Assembly: GCA_002471225.1 (NCBI GenBank)
Contig: DKPO01000004.1
Location: forward strand, 1-20,786
Direction of reading: 5' to 3'
Origin: Porphyromonadaceae bacterium UBA7332
GTDB taxonomy: Bacteria; Bacteroidota; Bacteroidia; Bacteroidales; UBA7332
DNA: 20,786 bases
The notes beneath the pieces were generated by a model. It did no database searches. It had not been told where the DNA came from and saw nothing but the letters and a program-made list of their open reading frames with translations. Within the stretch, counting starts at the first letter, position 1; each line of letters starts with the position of its first letter. Position numbers and translations under genes: made by a program. Below, piece by piece: positions 15,359-20,786 of this stretch.

Positions 15359-15532
15359 TTACTCTTGAATTCTTTTATTCAAAAGGATATAAGAGATAAT
15401 TCCTACGATAATAACTACTAATCCTGTAGCCAAAGTAGTATTAGTAGTAGACCCTAAAAATTGAGGGATAGCTAAAATCGCAACACCAATGATTACGATG
15501 ATAACTCCTAGGTATTTCATTAGTTCATTCAT
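15359..15532 (-). CDS. Small two-helix membrane protein, 57 residues
   Basis: The minus strand from ATG 15532 to TAA 15359 encodes 57 residues beginning MNELMKYLGVIIVIIGVAIL. Two hydrophobic segments, about 7-26 and 35-52, flank a short polar loop (GSTTNTT), and the C-terminus is charged (LNKRIQE). This is the pattern of a genuine small inner-membrane hairpin protein, probably with both ends in the cytoplasm. Support for a real gene comes from the clean two-helix layout, a terminator just beyond the stop, and a plausible promoter upstream. A shorter start at 15520 is possible. I do not recognise the family. Its place beside rprXY suggests a possible envelope-stress link, but that is speculation. 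Confidence 0.75.
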   Translation of the reverse strand: MNELMKYLGVIIVIIGVAILAIPQFLGSTTNTTLATGLVVIIVGIISYILLNKRIQE

Positions 15533-15574
15533 AAGTATATTATAGTTTAATTTTGTTCCTATCAGTTTGCCCTA

Positions 15575-15606
15575 CAAATAAACTAATAAATCTCCTATGA
15601 TAAAAA
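15575..15606 (-). promoter_or_regulatory. Possible promoter of the small membrane protein gene
   Basis: On the minus strand TTTATTTG (15575-15582) is one mismatch from TAnnTTTG, with TTTT at 15603-15606 after 20 bases. It would give a leader of about 35 bases. Confidence 0.35.
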
Positions 15607-15716
15607 TTATTTCTCAAAAAATGCCTGTTTTTTTATTGTAACACTCTCTAAATGGGAGTTAAATACCCGAAAATCAACTTTTTTAGTAATTTGATCCAAA
15701 AAAAAACAACAAGTCA

Positions 15717-15746
15717 TTTGTTTTATCAAAAAAATAAATACATTTG
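15717..15746 (+). promoter_or_regulatory. Promoter of the HU gene
   Basis: TTTG (15717-15720), 18 bases, then TACATTTG (15739-15746) is an excellent match to the Bacteroidetes promoter. Transcription would start about 30 bases before the ATG at 15783. The bases TTTGTGCC at the -7 end also occur at the pyrE promoter. Confidence 0.75.
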
Positions 15747-15782
15747 TGCCATAGGAGTTACTTAATTAATCACACTAAAGCT

Positions 15783-16049
15783 ATGAATAAGTCAGAGTTA
15801 ATCAATGCGATGGCTGAGAAATCAGCACTTAGCAAAGCTGATGCTAAAAAAGCATTAGAAGCGTTCATCGAAACAGTTACTGAAGAATTACAAAACAGTG
15901 GCAAAGTTGCCTTAGTAGGTTTTGGAACTTTCTCAGTAGTTGAAAAAAGCGAAAGAACTGGTATCAATCCTGCAACCAAACAGCAAATTACTATACCTGC
16001 GAAAAAAGTTGCTAAATTTAAACCAGGAGCTGAATTGTCAATTAAATAA
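15783..16049 (+). CDS. HU-family DNA-binding protein
   Basis: An 88-residue histone-like protein that binds and bends DNA as a dimer, organising the nucleoid. The start MNKSELINAMAEKSALSKADA is typical of HU; an in-frame ATG at 15744 would add 13 residues but overlaps the -7 promoter box, so it is rejected. The family signature region VGFGTFSVVEKSERTGINP lies at about 45-63, with Pro62 of the conserved RxGxNP-type arm tip, and the arm continues through ATKQQITIPAKKVAKFKPG. Size and sequence fit HU rather than IHF, whose subunits are slightly longer; whether it is a homodimer is not shown. The gene is single, with its own strong promoter and terminator, as expected for an abundant protein. Confidence 0.94.
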   Translation: MNKSELINAMAEKSALSKADAKKALEAFIETVTEELQNSGKVALVGFGTFSVVEKSERTGINPATKQQITIPAKKVAKFKPGAELSIK

Positions 16050-16078
16050 GAATCACATAGAATCTTATTCAAAAAATT

Positions 16079-16125
16079 AAAGACACAAAAGGTTAATATC
16101 ATTTCGATAGGCTTTTTGTGTCTTT
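16079..16125 (+). terminator. Intrinsic terminator of the HU gene
   Basis: AAAGACACAAAA (16079-16090) pairs exactly with TTTTGTGTCTTT (16114-16125) around a 23-base loop, and more T follow. It ends 33 bases before the transporter ATG. Confidence 0.88.
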
Positions 16126-16158
16126 TTTGTTATCTTCGCGCAAAATTTTTAAAGAGTT

Positions 16159-17751
16159 ATGTGTGATTTAATTTATCAGTCCCCTTTTTTCGCACTTTTT
16201 GTCATTATTGCATTAGGTTTCTTATTGGGGCGAATCAGTATCAAAGGTATATCGCTTGATGTATCTGCCGTTATTTTTAGTGCTCTGTTGTTCGGACACT
16301 TTGGTGTCGTGATTCCAAAAGCATTAAGTGACTTTGGAATGGCGCTTTTTATCTTCACGATTGGAGTACAAGCCGGACCGGGATTCTTCGAATCATTTAA
16401 GTCAAAAGGAAAAACACTTATGATCGTTACGGTCTTGTTAGTTATCTCGGCTGCTGCTACAGCAGTAGGTGCTATGTTCCTTTTCGGATTAACAGTTCCG
16501 GAAACTGTAGGTTTATTAACTGGTGCATTAACAAGTACACCGGGTCTTGCCGCAGCTAAAGAGCTTGCTGGTGATTCTTCTGCCATCTCATACGGTATTG
16601 CATATCCGTTCGGCGTAATCGGTGTTATTTTGTTTGTCAAACTTCTTCCGAAGATCTTGCGTATCAACATTCGCGATCTTGAGAAAAAAATGATGTCTGA
16701 CAGACTTCAAAAATATCCGGAAATCAATACCGGTGTTTTTAAAATTACAAATGCCAATATTTTTGATAAATCTCTTCAGCAACTAAAAGTACGCACCACA
16801 ACAGGAGCGATCATCTCACGTATCCTTCATAACGGCCAAGCCGATATGCCTGTTGCCAAAACAGTTCTTCATGAAGGAGATATGATTAAAGCTGTTGGTA
16901 CGGATGAAGCTCTGAAAAGTCTTGAAATGTTTGTAGGAGAACGTATCGAAGGCGATCTTCCATTAGGAGAGAACTACGAAGTACAAACCGGACTTCTTAC
17001 ATCAAAAGATCTGGTTAACAAAAGACTTGGCAATTTGAATATCCAAAAGAACTTCCGTGTTACTATTACACGTGTTCGTCGTAGTGGTATCGACTTAACA
17101 CCAACTCCGGAGCTTGCACTTAAATTTGGTGATAAACTAACAATGGTTGGTCACAAAGGTGATATGTCTGAGGTGTTACGTCTTTTAGGTAATGACACAA
17201 AACGTTTGTCAGATACAGACTTCTTCCCGATTGCATTAGGTATCGTGTTAGGTGTTCTTTTCGGAAAACTGAACCTTACTTTCGGAACAGGAATGAGTTT
17301 CTCGTTCGGTATGACTGGTGGTATTTTGTTAGTTGCGCTTGTATTAAGCTCAATTGGTAAAACAGGCCCTGTGATGTGGACGATGTCTTCTTCTGCCAAT
17401 TCATTATTAAGACAACTAGGTTTGTTATTATTCCTTGCCGGTGTAGGTACTTCAGCAGGAACAAGCCTCGTTGCAACATTAATGGAAAGTGGAGCTAGTT
17501 TATTTACCGCAGGTGTAGCGATTACATTGATTCCGATGATCATTGCTACTTTATTAGGTCACCTGGTATTCAAAATAAACCTGTTAGACCTTTTAGGTGT
17601 AATCACAGGAGGTATGACAAGTACTCCGGGACTTGCAGCTGCCGATTCAATGTCTGACTCAGGAGCTCCAAGTATCGCCTATGCTACTGTATATCCGGTA
17701 GCAATGGTATTCCTGATTCTGGCAGTACAATTAATTGCTTCGATATTTTAA
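16159..17751 (+). CDS. AspT/YidE-type transporter with TrkA-C domains
   Basis: A 530-residue inner-membrane protein of the aspartate:alanine exchanger family. It is built as two membrane halves (about 5-165 and 355-530) around a cytoplasmic middle with two TrkA-C-like regulatory domains (about 190-350). Each half carries the family motif TSTPGLAAA, at 125-133 and 487-495, each followed by a similar AYP or VYP segment, showing the internal duplication. Family members include the AspT aspartate/alanine antiporter and the uncharacterised YidE and YbjL; the substrate here is unknown. The start ATG at 16159 gives a normal hydrophobic N-terminus. A TATCTTCG at 16131-16138 is a near -7 box without a clear -33, so its promoter is uncertain. 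A hairpin follows the gene. Confidence 0.9.
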   Translation: MCDLIYQSPFFALFVIIALGFLLGRISIKGISLDVSAVIFSALLFGHFGVVIPKALSDFGMALFIFTIGVQAGPGFFESFKSKGKTLMIVTVLLVISAAATAVGAMFLFGLTVPETVGLLTGALTSTPGLAAAKELAGDSSAISYGIAYPFGVIGVILFVKLLPKILRINIRDLEKKMMSDRLQKYPEINTGVFKITNANIFDKSLQQLKVRTTTGAIISRILHNGQADMPVAKTVLHEGDMIKAVGTDEALKSLEMFVGERIEGDLPLGENYEVQTGLLTSKDLVNKRLGNLNIQKNFRVTITRVRRSGIDLTPTPELALKFGDKLTMVGHKGDMSEVLRLLGNDTKRLSDTDFFPIALGIVLGVLFGKLNLTFGTGMSFSFGMTGGILLVALVLSSIGKTGPVMWTMSSSANSLLRQLGLLLFLAGVGTSAGTSLVATLMESGASLFTAGVAITLIPMIIATLLGHLVFKINLLDLLGVITGGMTSTPGLAAADSMSDSGAPSIAYATVYPVAMVFLILAVQLIASIF

Positions 17752-17787
17752 TTGAACGAAAATCTTTCAAACTAAATACTATTCAAC

Positions 17788-17815
17788 GAGAGCGTTTCAG
17801 AACTGGAACGCTCTC
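17788..17815 (+). terminator. Hairpin after the AspT-type transporter gene, probable terminator
   Basis: Bases 17788-17799 pair with 17804-17815 over 12 positions with one G-T wobble, around a GAAC loop; the outer nine pairs, GAGAGCGTT with AACGCTCTC, are exact. The following ATTGTGTTAA has no T run, so this is a strong stem but not a textbook terminator. Confidence 0.65.
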
Positions 17816-17923
17816 ATTGTGTTAAATGGGGACCGACAAATATAAAAGATGTTATAAAAGGCAGAGTACCTGAGAATACAGAAAAGGAATCATAGAAACA
17901 AGCTCTTCATTTTGGCTGATTTC

Positions 17924-17954
17924 TTTGAAAACCAGAAGCGAAAGATTAACTTTG
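17924..17954 (+). promoter_or_regulatory. Promoter of argS
   Basis: The 310-base gap before argS holds the transporter's hairpin, this promoter and a leader with an inverted repeat. TTTG (17924-17927), 19 bases, then TAACTTTG (17947-17954) is an exact Bacteroidetes promoter. The transcript would start near 17961, with about 100 bases of leader. Confidence 0.75.
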
Positions 17955-17998
17955 CGACCTAAGAATATTCTGTCTTTTATTGAATTATTCCTGACAAA

Positions 17999-18019
17999 TA
18001 TCAAGTTATCCGCTTGATA
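17999..18019 (+). promoter_or_regulatory. Inverted repeat in the argS leader
   Basis: TATCAAG (17999-18005) and CTTGATA (18013-18019) pair perfectly around a 7-base loop, inside the predicted argS leader and 42 bases before its ATG. It could be a small RNA hairpin affecting translation, or an operator. No T tract follows and it does not resemble a T-box. Confidence 0.4.
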
Positions 18020-18061
18020 AAATAAGAACATGCAAATATTAATATACTAAATAGATACGCA

Positions 18062-19855
18062 ATGAAAATTGAGAAACAGATTGTCGAGTCGGTAGTTGCT
18101 GCCATCGAGTCTCTTTACGGACAAACCGTGGATCAATCGACTATACAACTTTCGAAAACAAAAAAAGAATTCGAAGGTCACTTGACTTTAGTCGTTTTTC
18201 CATTCTTGAAAATCTCAAAAAAGAATCCGGAACAAACAGCTAATGAAATAGGTGAATACCTTACTGCCAATGCAGCAGAAGTTACAGCATTCAACGTAAT
18301 CAAAGGATTTTTGAATCTTACTATTTCTCCGGCTGCATGGATTGAACTACATAATGATATTTTCGCAGATGAAAACTTCGGATTTAAGGCAGAGACTGAA
18401 GACTCTCCGCTTGTAATGATCGAATACTCATCTCCAAACACAAATAAGCCTCTTCACTTAGGCCATATTCGTAATAACCTTCTTGGATTCAGTATTTCTG
18501 AGATCCTGAAAGCGACAGGAAATAAAGTGGTTAAAACCAACATCGTTAACGACCGCGGAATCCATATCTGTAAATCTATGCTTGCATGGAAAAAATGGGG
18601 TGAGAATGCTACTCCTGAATCTACAGGTAAAAAAGGTGACCACTTAGTTGGTGATTTCTACGTTTTGTTTGACAAAAACTATAAAGCTGAACTAGCTGCT
18701 TTAATCGAATCCGGACTAACTAAAGAAGAGGCTGAAGCTCAATCTAAACTGATGGCTGAGGCTCGCGAAATGCTTCGCAAATGGGAAGCAGGAGATGAAG
18801 AGATCGTTTCTATGTGGAAAATGATGAACAACTGGGTTTATGCAGGTTTCGATGAAACATATAAAACTTTAGGTGTTGACTTCGACAAAATTTACTACGA
18901 ATCTGAAACCTATCTTGAAGGAAAAGATAAAGTTCTTGAAGGATTAGCTAAAGGTGTTTGCTACCAAAAAGAGGATAATTCAGTTTGGGCTGATCTTACA
19001 GGCGAAGGCTTAGACCATAAACTATTACTTCGCGGTGATGGTACTTCTGTATATATGACACAAGACATCGGGACAGCGAAGTTACGTTTCCAGGACTATC
19101 CTATCGATAAAATGGTTTATGTTGTAGGAAACGAACAAAACTACCACTTCCAGGTTTTAGCAATTTTACTTGACAAACTAGGTTTTTCATGGGGTAAAGA
19201 TCTTGTTCACTTCTCTTACGGAATGGTTGAGCTTCCGGAAGGTAAAATGAAGTCTCGTGAAGGAACTGTCGTTGATGCTGATGATTTAGCTCAGGAAATG
19301 ATTGACACAGCTTTACAAACTTCGGATGAACTTGGCAAACTGGATGGTTTCTCTGATGCAGAAAAACAAAACATTGCCCGTATGGTTGGATTGGGTGCTT
19401 TGAAATATTTCATTTTAAAAGTGGATCCTCGCAAGAACATGACTTTCAATCCGAAGGAATCAATTGACTTCAACGGTAATACGGGTCCGTTCATCCAATA
19501 TACACACGCGCGTATCTCTTCTGTATTACGTAAGGCTGAAGAACAAGGAATGGTACTTCCTAACTGGATTAATCCAACGCTTGAAATCTCGGCTAAAGAA
19601 GAAGGACTTATCCAGATGTTATCTGAATTCCCTGCAATCATCGATGAAGCTGCGCGTATGTTCAGCCCTGCGATCATTGCTAACTATATCTATGATTTAG
19701 TAAAAGAATACAATCAATTCTATCATGAATTCTCTATTTTAAGAGAAGAAGATCAGGACAAACGTTTATTCCGTCTTACTTTATCGAAAAATGTAGCAAA
19801 AGTAATTCGTCACGGTATGGCTCTTCTTGGTATTGAAGTGCCGGAAAGAATGTAA
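18062..19855 (+). CDS. argS: Arginyl-tRNA synthetase
   Basis: ArgS attaches arginine to tRNA-Arg. The 597-residue product has the class I plan: an N-terminal domain typical of arginyl synthetases (about 1-115), the HIGH-type motif in SPNTNKPLHLGHIRNN with HLGH at 132-135, a Rossmann catalytic domain, and the KMSKS-type loop as GKMKSREG (394-401). The anticodon-binding helical domain fills the C-terminus, with the characteristic FIQYTHARISSVLRKAEE stretch near 478-495 and an ending around GIEVPERM. Length is within the usual 550-600 range. The gene is single, with an exact Bacteroidetes promoter, a leader of about 100 bases containing an inverted repeat, and a strong terminator. Codons look like those of well-expressed genes here. 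Confidence 0.97.
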   Translation: MKIEKQIVESVVAAIESLYGQTVDQSTIQLSKTKKEFEGHLTLVVFPFLKISKKNPEQTANEIGEYLTANAAEVTAFNVIKGFLNLTISPAAWIELHNDIFADENFGFKAETEDSPLVMIEYSSPNTNKPLHLGHIRNNLLGFSISEILKATGNKVVKTNIVNDRGIHICKSMLAWKKWGENATPESTGKKGDHLVGDFYVLFDKNYKAELAALIESGLTKEEAEAQSKLMAEAREMLRKWEAGDEEIVSMWKMMNNWVYAGFDETYKTLGVDFDKIYYESETYLEGKDKVLEGLAKGVCYQKEDNSVWADLTGEGLDHKLLLRGDGTSVYMTQDIGTAKLRFQDYPIDKMVYVVGNEQNYHFQVLAILLDKLGFSWGKDLVHFSYGMVELPEGKMKSREGTVVDADDLAQEMIDTALQTSDELGKLDGFSDAEKQNIARMVGLGALKYFILKVDPRKNMTFNPKESIDFNGNTGPFIQYTHARISSVLRKAEEQGMVLPNWINPTLEISAKEEGLIQMLSEFPAIIDEAARMFSPAIIANYIYDLVKEYNQFYHEFSILREEDQDKRLFRLTLSKNVAKVIRHGMALLGIEVPERM

Positions 19856-19886
19856 TTACAGAATCAAAACATTCATATATAATCTG

Positions 19887-19925
19887 AAGGTAGGAATGCT
19901 CTCATAGCATTCCTACCTTTTTTCT
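19887..19925. terminator. Intrinsic terminator of argS
   Basis: A perfect 14-bp stem, 19887-19900 with 19906-19919, encloses CTCAT and is followed by further T. It begins 31 bases after the argS stop. Confidence 0.94.
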
Positions 19926-19990
19926 TATGCAAAAGACTTATTTTCAGTGAATGAATTTGAGTTTTATGCCTATATTTAACGATAAACTAC

Positions 19991-19998
19991 TATTTTTG
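19991..19998 (+). promoter_or_regulatory. -7 promoter element of the 211-residue protein gene
   Basis: TATTTTTG matches TAnnTTTG exactly and lies 34 bases before the ATG at 20033. The -33 side is weak (TATG at 19965-19968, 22 bases upstream). Confidence 0.5.
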
Positions 19999-20032
19999 TA
20001 AGCAACTACATAAATATTAATTGATTTCATCT

Positions 20033-20668
20033 ATGAGTTTTCTAACTAAGTTTTTTAAGAAAGAATCAAACGAAAACGAAGCGACAGCAAAAGTTTCTGT
20101 TGATGAGTTCGCAATGCTCATTCGTGTATATTACCAATCAGTGATTGCCATTAATCTGGGTATCTCTAACTTGAATATACTTCAGGATCTTGCTATGTTT
20201 AAGCGTGTTTTGAAGGTTCCAACGCATAATAATAAAATTGGTATTGCTGAAAGATCACGCGTTATCAAAATTTTAACTCAGGACTATGGTTTAACTCCTT
20301 CTTTTTTCACTGAGATCGATAACTCGATTAAAAAGAACTGCCGTAGCCAGCAACAAATCCAACCCTATTTCTTCCAGTTTCAGGGATTCAATACAGATTT
20401 ATTCTCATTAATGGATAAATTGATGCAGACGAAATTCCGTGCTGCAATGCTTTTCAACAAATTGTTACGTTCAATGACTGAGAAGACGGTACATGATATC
20501 TTTACTAAAAACGACTGGAAAGAAAAAAGTATTCGTAACGAATCTGCTAATGTCCGTAAATATTCTCAGACATTAGGGCTATCTGAAGCCTGGGTTACTG
20601 AGTATGTTTACAAAATTCTTTTGCTTGCTAAGAAAGAAGGAAAACGCAAAAAAGACGATAAAAAATAA
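20033..20668 (+). CDS. Conserved-looking protein of unknown function, 211 residues
   Basis: I do not recognise this protein. The ATG at 20033 is preferred to the in-frame TTG at 20021. It is predicted cytoplasmic, with no signal peptide or membrane span, and looks mostly helical. It starts MSFLTKFFKKESNENEATAK, has a hydrophobic-helical core from about residue 25, a mid-region with IAERSRVIKILTQDYGLTPSF, aromatic-rich IQPYFFQFQGFNTDLF, and a very basic tail (KKEGKRKKDDKK) that might contact nucleic acid or membranes. Codon use matches neighbouring genes and the frame is clean, so it is almost certainly real. It is a single gene between the argS terminator and a converging gene; context gives no clear function. 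Confidence 0.88.
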   Translation: MSFLTKFFKKESNENEATAKVSVDEFAMLIRVYYQSVIAINLGISNLNILQDLAMFKRVLKVPTHNNKIGIAERSRVIKILTQDYGLTPSFFTEIDNSIKKNCRSQQQIQPYFFQFQGFNTDLFSLMDKLMQTKFRAAMLFNKLLRSMTEKTVHDIFTKNDWKEKSIRNESANVRKYSQTLGLSEAWVTEYVYKILLLAKKEGKRKKDDKK

Positions 20669-20691
20669 AAATTCAATCTTTCGGAACTTAT

Positions 20692-20786
20692 TTACGCATC
20701 AAAATATTTTTTGTGACGTATGTAATTCCAGCATATCCGGGTAAAGAAGAAATAAGCTAATCCGGCAGAAAAAACAAAGGTATTTC
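20692..20786 (-). CDS. C-terminus of a leftward gene, truncated by the window edge
   Basis: On the minus strand one frame stays open from the window edge to TAA at 20692-20694, giving 30 residues that end RHKKYFDA. The stretch is aromatic and hydrophobic (AGLAYFFFTRICWNYI) with a basic tail, as at the end of a membrane protein. The other two frames contain earlier stops or look less protein-like. It would converge on the 211-residue protein gene with a 23-base gap. Too little is present to name it. Confidence 0.45.
   Translation of the reverse strand, partial: NTFVFSAGLAYFFFTRICWNYIRHKKYFDA

Noticed and set aside
15744..15782. Longer HU start at ATG 15744.
   Set aside because: It overlaps the -7 promoter box and would add 13 residues absent from HU proteins.
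15770..16102. A 110-residue open frame antisense to the HU gene.
   Set aside because: It covers the HU gene and its promoter region and reads as an alanine/phenylalanine-rich shadow of HU codons.
16176..16670. A 164-residue open frame antisense to the AspT-type transporter.
   Set aside because: Pro/Ile/Asn/Lys-rich translation typical of the reverse of membrane-protein codons, with no independent signals; the same holds for 17151-17543.
17955..18061. T-box riboswitch in the argS leader.
   Set aside because: No T-box consensus, specifier-type stem or terminator is visible in this short AT-rich leader.

Overview
The window looks like chromosome from a low-GC member of the Bacteroidales. Protein resemblances fit Bacteroides and Parabacteroides relatives, but the AT-richness suggests something nearer Dysgonomonadaceae; the genus is inferred only. 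Supporting signs are RprX/RprY-type regulators, a Bacteroidetes-style EF-G paralogue, and several promoters of the Bacteroidetes form TTTG-N18-20-TAnnTTTG. Almost all genes are ordinary chromosomal genes. I see no phage, IS element, CRISPR array, rRNA or tRNA.

Layout. Bases 1-317 are non-coding and rich in inverted repeats, including a REP-like palindrome. A secreted GH2 beta-mannosidase lies on the minus strand (318-2888). Rightward genes follow: dCMP deaminase and a membrane-anchored S41 C-terminal-processing protease (3146-5267), then pyrE, a small SRPBCC protein and argH (5348-7883). A strong bidirectional terminator separates argH from a leftward pair: a CodB-type cytosine permease (7917-9170) and, upstream of it, a phosphoribosyltransferase-like protein (9180-10169). 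That pair has a leader of about 150 nt containing a perfect 15-bp hairpin with a T tract, a candidate attenuator. Going right come a GTPase-degenerate EF-G paralogue (10592-12748), the RprX/RprY-type two-component pair (12975-15235), a 57-residue two-helix membrane protein on the minus strand (15359-15532), an HU-type DNA-binding protein (15783-16049), an AspT/YidE-type transporter (16159-17751), arginyl-tRNA synthetase (18062-19855) and an unrecognised 211-residue cytoplasmic protein (20033-20668). The last bases hold what looks like the C-terminus of a leftward gene.

Themes. Pyrimidine metabolism recurs: dCMP deaminase, orotate phosphoribosyltransferase, cytosine permease and an associated PRTase-like protein. 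So do arginine and translation: argH, argS and the EF-G paralogue. The items most worth a second look are the structured leader of the PRTase-codB pair and the pairing itself without a cytosine deaminase, the EF-G paralogue with altered G2/G3/G4 motifs, the perfect palindrome over the pyrE promoter, and the short membrane protein next to rprXY.
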